This document shows positions 34,832-42,699 of a stretch of 64,000 nt of DNA, piece after piece (the first letter of the stretch is position 1; each line of letters begins with the position of its first letter). The notes beneath the pieces are model-generated. The model saw only the letters and a list, made by a program, of their open reading frames with translations. It was not told the origin of the DNA and ran no database searches. The translations under genes and the position numbers were made by a program. Source of the DNA: Lacrimispora xylanisolvens (GTDB lineage: Bacteria; Bacillota; Clostridia; Lachnospirales; Lachnospiraceae); contig NZ_PTJA01000005.1 of assembly GCF_002934545.1 (NCBI RefSeq), positions 62,001-126,000 of the forward strand. Direction: 5' to 3'.

Positions 34832-35962
34832 TTAAATTGATTTTGTATAGATATCTCGGATCTCCTCCCGGCTAAAAACAACCGGATGATTTGCAATACT
34901 GGCGGCAGAGATCTTCATACAGTTTTCTGTCAGCCAGGGTACGTCGGTTTCTTTGATTCCCATATCTCCCAGGGTTTCCATCAGCTTTAGTTCTCCAATC
35001 AGATTTTTAATCCGATCCACAAAATCAGATTCGTCTTTCCCTCCCAGAATTTTTGACATGGCTGCAATTTTTTCCGGTGAACCTTTTATAGAAGCTTCAT
35101 ATACAGATGGTGCAAGAGCTGCCAGCCCTTTTCCATGGATCGCATTTTTAAGCCCGCTGACCGGATGCTCCATTCCATGGAGAGCAGTCACTCCCGCTGT
35201 GTTGATTACCATTCCGCCCAGGGTACTGGCAAGGCAAAGCTTCTCCCAGCTGTCTAAATCCTGGCTGTCTTTGTAAACCTTTATTAAACTGTCTGCGGCA
35301 AGCCGGATTCCCTCCAAAGCCATTATGTCTGTAAGGGGCTGGGATATGGCAGATATATAAGCATCCATATTATGGCAAAGTGCATCAAATCCTACCGACG
35401 CTAAAACCGGCTTGGGCATCGTGGTCATCAGCAGGGGATCAATGATAGAGCAGGCCGGAACAATGGCACTGCACCGTAGTGATTTTTTATCCAGTGTATC
35501 CGGGTTTGTCATCACCGCAAATCCATTTCCTTCACTTCCAGTGCCGCAGGTAGTGGGAACCGCCAGCACTGGAAGAGCCTTATCACTCACCTTTTTTCCG
35601 AAAATATACTCATTGATATCCCCGCCGTTAACCGCCTGAAAAGCAATTCCCTTAGCCGCATCCAGACTGCTTCCTCCTCCAAGAGCCACCACCAGATCGC
35701 AGCCTTCCCCGGAGGCGATTTCTGCGCCTTCATATACAGTCGTTGTAAGAGGATTAGGCTCCGCCCTGTCAAACAGCACACTGGATACCCCCTCTTTTTT
35801 AAGCTGTTCTTCCGTTCTGGCAAGGAGACCGGATTCTTTCGTACTTCTCCCTCCCGTTACAATAAGAGCACGCTTACCAAGTGATGCCGCTTTTTCTCCG
35901 ATTAAATCTGCTTTTCCCCGTCCAAATACCAGATTGACCGGCAGGTAATATTGAAAATTCAT
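34832..35962 (-). CDS. Iron-containing alcohol dehydrogenase (possible 4-hydroxybutyrate dehydrogenase)
   Basis: The 376-residue protein has the NAD-binding GGGSSLDAAKG motif (95-105), the PTTCGTGSE block (136-144), and family metal ligands Asp193 and His197 (GFDALCHNMDAY), His262 or His266 (LHGMEHPVSG) and His276 (AIHGKGLA). This is the type III Fe-dependent alcohol dehydrogenase family. Its pairing with a GABA-type aminotransferase suggests reduction of succinate semialdehyde to 4-hydroxybutyrate, or the five-carbon equivalent. That substrate is inferred from context only. It lies 31 bp upstream of the aminotransferase. Confidence 0.88.
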   Translation of the reverse strand: MNFQYYLPVNLVFGRGKADLIGEKAASLGKRALIVTGGRSTKESGLLARTEEQLKKEGVSSVLFDRAEPNPLTTTVYEGAEIASGEGCDLVVALGGGSSLDAAKGIAFQAVNGGDINEYIFGKKVSDKALPVLAVPTTCGTGSEGNGFAVMTNPDTLDKKSLRCSAIVPACSIIDPLLMTTMPKPVLASVGFDALCHNMDAYISAISQPLTDIMALEGIRLAADSLIKVYKDSQDLDSWEKLCLASTLGGMVINTAGVTALHGMEHPVSGLKNAIHGKGLAALAPSVYEASIKGSPEKIAAMSKILGGKDESDFVDRIKNLIGELKLMETLGDMGIKETDVPWLTENCMKISAASIANHPVVFSREEIRDIYTKSI

Positions 35963-35985
35963 ATAAATGCCTCTCTCTTTCCCGA

Positions 35986-36894
35986 CTATTTTACATTCTT
36001 TGTTTTTCCATCCTCAGCTCCCACGAAATAATCATCGGTCAGTCCATAGGATTTCAATATTTTAGATAAGGTACCATCTTCCTTCATTTCATTCAGGGAC
36101 TTGTTGATTTCATTTAAGAAATCCTTATCCTGGAAACGGACTGCTGCTCCTATCTGTCCGCTTGCCTCCGCTTCATAAGGAGCTAAAAGCTTCAGCTTTA
36201 AAGAACTGTCTGCTGAAAGCGTAAAGCCGGCGACAATACCGTCGGTCACAACCGCATCCACCTTGCCTGTGTTAACCGCAGTCATTAATGTGGCCTGATT
36301 GTCGTATGCCAGAAGTTCCCCTATTTTTCCTTCATCCAGCCATTTCTGCGCAGTTTCATAAAATGCAGTTCCTGGCTGAGCTCCGATTGATTTGCCTTTT
36401 AAATCCTCTTTGCTTTTAATTGCTGAATCTGCGGGTATCACAACTGCCTCTCCCTCCTGATACCACTTATCTGTAAATGCTGCAATCTGCAGTCTTTCGT
36501 CCTTCACATACATGCCGTCTACAACCATATCCACATTGTTATTATTCAGTTCTACCAGAAGGTTGGAAAAATCAATCTCTTTCATTTTAATGTCCCCGAT
36601 TCCCAGACGCTTGCAGATTTCTTTTAAGATCTCGATATCAATTCCCTTTAATTGTCCGCTCTCCACATCCATATAGCAAAATGGTGCATCATTGGAAGAA
36701 CCAATCAGTATGGACCCCTTTTCTTTTATCTTCTTTAACAAGGCGGACTCTCCTGTCCCCTGGCCAGTAGCGGTATTTTCTGTTTTGCCTGCATCAGATT
36801 TTTTTTCTGCAGCCTTCTGACTGCATCCGGTGAGTACAATTGCAGCCATCACGGCCAGCGCAGCGATTCTTTTTCCTGTTTTCCTTTTTTTCAT
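35986..36894 (-). CDS. Amino-acid ABC transporter binding lipoprotein
   Basis: About 302 residues with a lipoprotein signal (IVLTGC, Cys24). A family-3 solute-binding domain follows: ILIGSSNDAPFCYMDVESGQLKGIDIEILKEI-type opening, the NNVDMVVDGMYV block and a SIGAQPGTAFYE block. It captures a polar amino acid for the permease and ATPase coded just upstream. The ATG at 36894 (GCAGGAG four bases away) is preferred over one at 36912. Its place in an operon with the aminotransferase and dehydrogenase suggests the ligand is their substrate. Confidence 0.9.
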   Translation of the reverse strand: MKKRKTGKRIAALAVMAAIVLTGCSQKAAEKKSDAGKTENTATGQGTGESALLKKIKEKGSILIGSSNDAPFCYMDVESGQLKGIDIEILKEICKRLGIGDIKMKEIDFSNLLVELNNNNVDMVVDGMYVKDERLQIAAFTDKWYQEGEAVVIPADSAIKSKEDLKGKSIGAQPGTAFYETAQKWLDEGKIGELLAYDNQATLMTAVNTGKVDAVVTDGIVAGFTLSADSSLKLKLLAPYEAEASGQIGAAVRFQDKDFLNEINKSLNEMKEDGTLSKILKSYGLTDDYFVGAEDGKTKNVK

Positions 36895-36936
36895 AATTCT
36901 CCTGCCTTTCATTCTTTGTTTATAGGTTCAATTCAG

Positions 36937-37632
36937 TTACGGCATACGTTTCAGTCTGCGTTCTAAAATCCCGGTCAATTGGGAAAGTGGAATACTGAGT
37001 AATAAGTAAACAACTGCCAGAAGTGTATAGGCTTCTACGGTAAGAAATGTCTGGGAAGCATAGGTCTTAGTCCGAAGAAGCAGTTCCTGCACAGAGATCA
37101 TTGCTAACAGCGAGGTATCCTTAATAAGCATTACCAGATAATTTCCGAATACGGGGACTGAATTCCTAAGAGCCGGAGGTATGATAAAATGAAGCATTAC
37201 CTTTGCTTCGCTGAATCCCAGCGCCAGCCCCGCTTCTCTTTGCCCGGAATCAACGGCCAGAATTGCTGAACGGATAACTTCTGACATGTAACACCCGTAA
37301 TTCACTGCAAATCCGATGATTCCGCAGGTAGAGGCTTTCAGCTGTATATTGGTTTCATACCCTGCCATGGAGAGAATTCCATTTAACAAAGTGGGAATAA
37401 CATAATAGATATAAAAAAGCTGCACCAGCAGCGGTGTTCCTCTGATCAGCTCAATTAAAACCGACAAAATCCGGCTGAGCACCTTATTTTTTGAAAGGCG
37501 TCCGATTGCAATTATAAGTGCCGCAGCTAAGGCACAGAAGAAACCGGAAAGGGTGATATAAAGAACAATTCCCACTCCCCCTAGAAGGCTGGGTCCCAGG
37601 GTATCAATCGCTTTTCCAAAATTCAATTCCAT
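36937..37632 (-). CDS. Polar amino-acid ABC transporter permease
   Basis: A 231-residue HisM/GlnP-type permease with five hydrophobic segments. The EAA-like loop reads REAGLALGFSEAKVMLHFIIPPAL (about 132-155, shown in part), and LVQLFYIYYVIP is a family block near 71-82. It follows the ATPase by 12 bp and precedes the binding protein. It would work as a homodimer carrying the amino acid bound by the lipoprotein at 35986-36894. Confidence 0.92.
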   Translation of the reverse strand: MELNFGKAIDTLGPSLLGGVGIVLYITLSGFFCALAAALIIAIGRLSKNKVLSRILSVLIELIRGTPLLVQLFYIYYVIPTLLNGILSMAGYETNIQLKASTCGIIGFAVNYGCYMSEVIRSAILAVDSGQREAGLALGFSEAKVMLHFIIPPALRNSVPVFGNYLVMLIKDTSLLAMISVQELLLRTKTYASQTFLTVEAYTLLAVVYLLLSIPLSQLTGILERRLKRMP

Positions 37633-37644
37633 TCCTGCACCTCC

Positions 37645-38367
37645 CTACAGTACTCTGGACAAGAATGTCCTGGTTCTCTCATTTTTAGGACTCTTAAATA
37701 TATCCTGTGGGGCTCCCTCTTCGATTACATAACCGCCATCCATAAAGATCACACGATCTGCCACATCTTTTGCAAACCCCATTTCATGAGTGACCACAAT
37801 CATGGTCATGCCCTCTTTTGCCAGCTGTTTCATTACCTCCAGTACATCCCCCACCAGTTCAGGATCCAAAGCAGAAGTGGGTTCATCAAAAAGAAGGATC
37901 TCCGGCTTCATCGCCAGTGCTCTTGCAATGGCTACCCGCTGCTGCTGTCCTCCTGATAAAGCGGACGGATATGCATGCGCCCTGTTTTCCAGCCCCACCT
38001 TTTTGAGAAGATCCATTGCCTGTTCTTTCGCATCTTTAACGGGGATCTTATTAAGTTTCACTGGTGCATACATTACATTCTCCAATGCATTTTTCAAGGG
38101 AAATAAATTAAATCTCTGAAATACCATTCCCACCTGTTTCCTGTAATCTGTAACCTTCTTTCCCAAATGTGTAATATCCTCTCCCTGATACAGAATTTCT
38201 CCTCCTGTAGGGGTCTCTAATAAATTAACACATCTTAGCAGCGTACTTTTACCGGAACCGGAAGGCCCTATAATCACCACTACTTCACCCTTTGCCACGG
38301 ACAGATTCACATCTTTTAACACTTCCAGATCTTCAAAGCATTTAGACAGATTTTTTATTTGCAGCAC
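37645..38367 (-). CDS. Amino-acid ABC transporter ATPase (GlnQ-like)
   Basis: From the GTG at 38367 the protein has 240 residues, the usual GlnQ length. It shows Walker [11 protein letters not shown]-loop [11 protein letters not shown], signature LSGGQQQR, Walker [13 protein letters not shown] and switch His in [15 protein letters not shown] lies eight bases upstream of the GTG; the ATG at 38403 would put the ribosome binding site inside the gene. It powers the adjacent permease. It is first in the order ATPase-permease-binding protein-dehydrogenase-aminotransferase. Confidence 0.93.
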   Translation of the reverse strand: MLQIKNLSKCFEDLEVLKDVNLSVAKGEVVVIIGPSGSGKSTLLRCVNLLETPTGGEILYQGEDITHLGKKVTDYRKQVGMVFQRFNLFPLKNALENVMYAPVKLNKIPVKDAKEQAMDLLKKVGLENRAHAYPSALSGGQQQRVAIARALAMKPEILLFDEPTSALDPELVGDVLEVMKQLAKEGMTMIVVTHEMGFAKDVADRVIFMDGGYVIEEGAPQDIFKSPKNERTRTFLSRVL

Positions 38368-38400
38368 GTTGTAAGCCTCCTTTTCTCCTTTTTGATACAA

Positions 38401-38438
38401 CAAAAAGGCAATGTCTTTTTTTCAAAAGCTCCATTGCC
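38401..38438 (-). terminator. Hairpin with T-tract between kinase-like gene and ABC operon
   Basis: GGCAATG (38407-38413) pairs with CATTGCC (38432-38438), followed on the minus strand by T5. Only about 33 bases separate it from the ATPase start codon, too little for a full promoter, so it may act as an attenuator for read-through rather than an absolute stop. Confidence 0.65.
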
Positions 38439-38464
38439 CGGAATGTGATATATAAATAATTTTT

Positions 38465-39070
38465 TTACAGCATATTGGAAAATCTCTTACGGATTATCTC
38501 AGTTAAAATTTCACAGGTACCCTCCACGCCCAAAAGGCTGGAATCAATCATTACATGCTTATGTTCCTTATCCGACATGACATAACCGCAATAATGCCTG
38601 TGGTAGGATTCTCTTGCTTTGTCAACGGAAGCAATCATCTTCTTCGCCTCATCTGGTCTCATGTTCAGACGCTCAACGCAGTTTTTTAACCTTGCCTCAT
38701 AGGGCGCGTAAATGAAAATGTGAATGATATTTTTATAATCTTCCAAAATATGATCTGCACATCTTCCGACAATAATACATGATTCTCTCTCTGCCAGATC
38801 AACAATGATCTTTTTCTGGACTGCAAATACTGAATCCTGAATGCTGGTGGTTCCCATTCCAAGAGGATAGTTCATATTAAAGAATGCTGATTTGGCACTT
38901 TCTTCCACATCACTGACTGCTGAAACAGGAAGATTTAAATCTTTGGAAGTCATTTCAACAATATCTCTGTCATAATATTCGATACCAAGATTCTCACTGA
39001 CCATTCTGGCTATGGGTCTCCCCAGACTGCCGAACTGTCTTGTTATAGTAACAACAAACTTTTCTTTCAT
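38465..39070 (-). CDS. Cytidylate kinase-like family protein
   Basis: 201 residues from the ATG at 39070 (GAGGTG upstream). It matches the cytidylate-kinase-like P-loop family by VTITRQFGSLGRPIARMVSE near the N-terminus, YYDRDIVEM, SCIIVGRCADHIL and RESYHRHYCG. The loop reads GSLGR rather than a classical GxxGxGK, as is common in this family, so nucleotide binding is likely but the substrate is unknown. True Cmk is usually coded elsewhere. It is divergent from the PucR-type regulator gene and upstream of the amino-acid importer operon in the same direction. Confidence 0.75.
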   Translation of the reverse strand: MKEKFVVTITRQFGSLGRPIARMVSENLGIEYYDRDIVEMTSKDLNLPVSAVSDVEESAKSAFFNMNYPLGMGTTSIQDSVFAVQKKIIVDLAERESCIIVGRCADHILEDYKNIIHIFIYAPYEARLKNCVERLNMRPDEAKKMIASVDKARESYHRHYCGYVMSDKEHKHVMIDSSLLGVEGTCEILTEIIRKRFSNML

Positions 39071-39169
39071 ATGGTACACCTCTTTTCTAAAGGTATTTGT
39101 TATAGCGCTTATTATACTCCCCCCCTGTATGCCCTGCAATGGTTACAGATTCCAATCTTTTTATTAGTT

Positions 39170-39188
39170 ATTGTACTTTGGGTACAAT
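39170..39188. promoter_or_regulatory. Palindromic operator-like site in the PucR promoter
   Basis: The perfect 7-bp inverted repeat ATTGTAC-N5-GTACAAT overlaps the -35 hexamer of the downstream promoter, the usual place for an autorepressor site. Between divergent genes, it could control both. Confidence 0.55.
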
Positions 39189-39200
39189 GTATGATATACT
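39171..39200 (+). promoter_or_regulatory. Promoter of the PucR-family gene
   Basis: TTGTAC (39171-39176), an 18-bp spacer and TATACT (39195-39200) lie 29 bp before the ATG at 39230. Confidence 0.65.
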
Positions 39201-39229
39201 ACTCCACAATCAGAAGGGAGGTAACTATT

Positions 39230-40348
39230 ATGAGAACGAGAGTTTCTGATCTTTATCACTCTGGCATTGATCCATACAGTCTCATCCTTCACAGCGGAGA
39301 AAACGGATTATCCAATTCCGTTTCCTGGATCTATCTGGCAGAGGATATACAGAATATGTCCTTTTTAAAGGGCGGTGAACTGGTTATTACCACCGGACTG
39401 TTTACGCAAAGCGGAACCTGCCTCTTTGATTTTATCCGATCCCTGGTAACGTACAACTGCAGCGGACTTTTTATTAATGTAGGCAAATATCTGGAAACGG
39501 CAGATATCACACCTGAAATACTGGAATTTTGCAAAACGAATAAATTCCCATTAATTACCATGCCCTGGAAAGTTCATCTGGTGGATATCATGCAGGATTA
39601 CTGTAAAATTCTCCTTCAGAATACCCAGAGCATGGACCATTTAAGCGCCGCATTTCAGGGGGCTCTCTATCAGACCAGTCTTCATGAGACCACACTTATG
39701 ACCTTAAATCAGAATGGTTTTCCGACTGTAGCAGATTACCGGATCATTGTGATCCTGAATCTGCGCAATGCCACCAGAATTACCTTTTCTTTAAACCGGC
39801 TTCAGTTAAAATACCATCTGTTTGAGCACGACAATCTGCATCTGTTAATTTATCTCTCTTCCCAGCCTGCTCCATCACTAAACGAGATCATGGATATTCT
39901 TATGTACTATGATGGGATAACTCTGGGTATCAGCAATGTATTTCATTCACTGGAAAAAACAGGAATCTGCTATAAACGCGCCCGGTTTGCACTGGCTGCC
40001 TCACTGTTCTGGAGTATTCCCTCTGTTAATTTTGATGAACTTGGATTTTTTCAGATACTTTTTTCATCCTCTGATCCTGAACTGCTGCAGTCTGTATACC
40101 AGCACAGCCTGGGAGTGCTGGAAGACTTTGACTCAGCCCATGATACCGATTACATGGATACCTTAAAAGTCTTCCTGCTGTCCGACTGCAATCTGCTTAA
40201 AACAGCCGACAAAATGCACACCCATAGAAACACAATCATATACCGAATGAAAAAAATCAAAGAATTGTTAAAAACTGAACTGGACGATTCCAAGATAAAA
40301 TTCGATTTATTAATGGCTTTTTATATCAGAGAATATTTTGCCATATGA
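39230..40348 (+). CDS. PucR-family transcriptional regulator
   Basis: The 372-residue protein starts at the ATG at 39230, six bases after AGGGAGGT; an upstream ATG at 39071 would add a hydrophobic stretch covering the promoter and is rejected. An N-terminal PucR-type ligand domain (SDLYHSGIDPYSLILHSGENG, FLKGGELVITTGLF) leads through a GGDEF-like middle to a C-terminal helix-turn-helix (LLKTADKMHTHRNTIIYRM). PucR proteins sense purine or amino-acid-derived signals and control catabolic operons. It is divergent from the kinase-like gene and the amino-acid importer/aminotransferase operon, which is its likely target. Confidence 0.88.
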   Translation: MRTRVSDLYHSGIDPYSLILHSGENGLSNSVSWIYLAEDIQNMSFLKGGELVITTGLFTQSGTCLFDFIRSLVTYNCSGLFINVGKYLETADITPEILEFCKTNKFPLITMPWKVHLVDIMQDYCKILLQNTQSMDHLSAAFQGALYQTSLHETTLMTLNQNGFPTVADYRIIVILNLRNATRITFSLNRLQLKYHLFEHDNLHLLIYLSSQPAPSLNEIMDILMYYDGITLGISNVFHSLEKTGICYKRARFALAASLFWSIPSVNFDELGFFQILFSSSDPELLQSVYQHSLGVLEDFDSAHDTDYMDTLKVFLLSDCNLLKTADKMHTHRNTIIYRMKKIKELLKTELDDSKIKFDLLMAFYIREYFAI

Positions 40349-40370
40349 TCACAGCGAAGAAACAGCTTTG

Positions 40371-40820
40371 CTATTCTTCACCGTCTCTGTCATTATAACG
40401 TTCCAGATTGATACACATAGTTTCCATCACTCTGTAAAATACATCAATATCCTCCTGAGAGATTCCCTGGCTGACAATCTCCTCGAACTGCTCAAATACT
40501 TTCCGTATCTCCTTCGCTTCCTTATATCCCTTATCTGTCAGGCAGATGGAAAAGGATCTTCTGCAATCGGGATTGCTTTCCCGGACAAGAAGCCCCAGAC
40601 CCTCCAGCTTATCGATGTTTCTGGACATGGCTGCTGCATCGATTCTGCATCGGTCTGCCAGCTCTTTCTGGGTAATGCGGTCCTCTTGCTGAAGATGGTA
40701 CAATATTTTTGCCTGCCCCTGTCCGGGCGTCAGTCCTAAATCAGACAACAGAGGGAAAAAAATCTGTTTTCTTGCTTTTTCACCCCGCACCATCAATTCC
40801 CTGATACTTTGTTTCTTCAC
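40371..40820 (-). CDS. MarR-family transcriptional regulator
   Basis: A 149-residue winged-helix protein: LTPGQGQAKILYHLQQ, recognition region ITQKELADRCRIDAAAMSRNIDKLEGLGLL, and wing RESNPDCRRSFSICLTDKG. It starts with GTG at 40820, six bases after AAGGAGG. It is the third gene after two ABC exporter subunits, so it probably represses the operon in which it sits through the repeats at 44453-44490, releasing it when a toxic ligand binds. That link is inferred. Confidence 0.9.
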   Translation of the reverse strand: MKKQSIRELMVRGEKARKQIFFPLLSDLGLTPGQGQAKILYHLQQEDRITQKELADRCRIDAAAMSRNIDKLEGLGLLVRESNPDCRRSFSICLTDKGYKEAKEIRKVFEQFEEIVSQGISQEDIDVFYRVMETMCINLERYNDRDGEE

Positions 40821-40842
40821 AATCTGCCTCCTTCTTTCTTAT

Positions 40843-42699
40843 TTATTCCAATTCAAACTGCCCTGTATAAAGCTGATAATACTTGCCCTGCTCTTCAAGA
40901 AGTTCTTCATGGTTTCCACGTTCAATAATCTCTCCCCGTTCCAGTACTAAAATGGCATGGGAGTTTCGGACGGTTGAAAGCCTGTGGGCAATGACAAACA
41001 CGGTCCGCCCTTTCATCAGCGTATCCATCCCTTTCTCAATCAGCTTTTCCGTCCGGGTATCAATGGAACTGGTGGCTTCATCCATGGCCAGTACCGGCGG
41101 ACGTGAGATGGCAGCTCTGGCAATGGCAATTAACTGTCTTTGTCCCTGGGATAAATTACTTCCATCATTTTCAAGCAGTGTATCATATCCGGCTGGAAGT
41201 CTCCTGATAAAAGAATCCGCATTGGCAATTTTTGCAGCCTCCCGAACATCCTCCTCAGTCGCATTCAGCCTTCCATATCTGATATTATCGGCAATGGAAC
41301 CGGTAAATAAATGTGTATCCTGCACAATTAGTGAAATAGACTGCCTTAAATCATCCTTTTTAATCTGCCGGATGTCAATTCCATCATAGGTAATCAGTCC
41401 TCCATTTAATTCATAGAACCGGTTGACCAGATTAATGATGGTAGTTTTTCCCGCTCCTGTAGATCCCACAAACGCAATTTTCTGACCGGGCTTTGCATAT
41501 AAAGTAATTCCATTCAATATGGTGTGTTCTGGATTATAGCCAAAAATCACATCGTGAAAACGAACATCACCCTCCAGCGGGATCAGCCGGTAACCTTCTT
41601 TCTCATCTGGCACCTTCCATGCAAATCGCCCTGTATAAGTCTGGGATTCCTTTAAAATACCAGGTTCCCCCTCCTCAGCTTTGACAAGTGTCACATCTCC
41701 CTCATCCACTTCCTGCTCTTCTTCCATCATCAGAAAGATCTTCTCCGCACTTGCCAGAGCCACCATCAGGAAATTAATCTGCATGGTAAACTGGTTCATG
41801 GGCATGGCGCTCTGTCTTACATACACCAGATAAGAGGCCAGGGTACCCAGATTAATCAGCCCGGCGATAGCAAACAGACCTCCCACACAGGCAGAGACTG
41901 CATAATTAAAATAAGACAGTGCAACAATTGTAGGTACTGTAATTCCTGTATAGATGGATGCCTTGGTAGCAGAAAGCCGGAGTGCTTCATTTAATTCACA
42001 GAACTTCTCAAAATCCTGTTTCTCATGGCGGAAAATCTTTTCCTCTTTCTGCCCTTCTACCATTTCTTCTACAAACCCATTGATGCTTCCCAGATTCCTC
42101 TGCTGCTTTGCAAAATAGTTCTTACTTATCTTTCCGTTGTGCCGGATATAAAGAAGCATAACCACAAGAAAGAAAACAACAATCATGGAAAGACGCACAT
42201 CCAGGATCAGCAGCATGATGATGGTTCCGGTTGAAGTAATGAAACTTTGAATCAGCAGGGTAAAGCTGTTGTTTAACGCTTCTGATATGGTATCCACATC
42301 ATTGGTAAAATGACTCATCAGTTCTCCATGGGTATGAGTATCAAAATAAACCAATGGAAGCTTTTGTGTATGGCGGAATAAATCCATTCGGATCTCACTC
42401 ACTACCTGCTGGGAAACATGGACCATCATTCTGCTGTAAATCAGACAGGAAAGTGCCCCTGCCAGATAGATACCGCCCATAATAAAAATCATGCGGATGA
42501 GACCAGGAATATTCCCTGGCAGAATATAGTTGTTAATCACCGGCTTCAAAAGATAGGTTCCCATAATTCCCGAACATGCACTGATGCATACCAGAACTGC
42601 TATGATTAAAATGGAGATCCTGTAATGCCCGATGTACTTTAAAAGATGGAAAAGGGTCTTTTTTGCATCCTTTGGTCTTGCACGTCCTGTCTGTTTCAT
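40843..42699 (-). CDS. ABC exporter subunit (membrane + ATPase fusion), second of a pair
   Basis: 618 residues: six membrane helices over the first ~320 residues, then a nucleotide-binding domain with Walker A VGSTGAGKTT, signature NLSQGQRQL, Walker B PPVLAMDEATSSID and switch IAHRLSTV. Between them is an unusual ~50-residue acidic insert (EEEQEVDEGDVTLVKAEEGE). It overlaps the upstream exporter gene by 4 bp, so the two form a heterodimer of the type that exports drugs, lipids or peptides. A MarR regulator follows. Confidence 0.92.
   Translation of the reverse strand: MKQTGRARPKDAKKTLFHLLKYIGHYRISILIIAVLVCISACSGIMGTYLLKPVINNYILPGNIPGLIRMIFIMGGIYLAGALSCLIYSRMMVHVSQQVVSEIRMDLFRHTQKLPLVYFDTHTHGELMSHFTNDVDTISEALNNSFTLLIQSFITSTGTIIMLLILDVRLSMIVVFFLVVMLLYIRHNGKISKNYFAKQQRNLGSINGFVEEMVEGQKEEKIFRHEKQDFEKFCELNEALRLSATKASIYTGITVPTIVALSYFNYAVSACVGGLFAIAGLINLGTLASYLVYVRQSAMPMNQFTMQINFLMVALASAEKIFLMMEEEQEVDEGDVTLVKAEEGEPGILKESQTYTGRFAWKVPDEKEGYRLIPLEGDVRFHDVIFGYNPEHTILNGITLYAKPGQKIAFVGSTGAGKTTIINLVNRFYELNGGLITYDGIDIRQIKKDDLRQSISLIVQDTHLFTGSIADNIRYGRLNATEEDVREAAKIANADSFIRRLPAGYDTLLENDGSNLSQGQRQLIAIARAAISRPPVLAMDEATSSIDTRTEKLIEKGMDTLMKGRTVFVIAHRLSTVRNSHAILVLERGEIIERGNHEELLEEQGKYYQLYTGQFELE

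Noticed and set aside
33451-34896. Longer aminotransferase start at 34896
   Set aside because: It would overlap the dehydrogenase gene by about 65 bases, and the ATG at 34800 has an ideal ribosome binding site.
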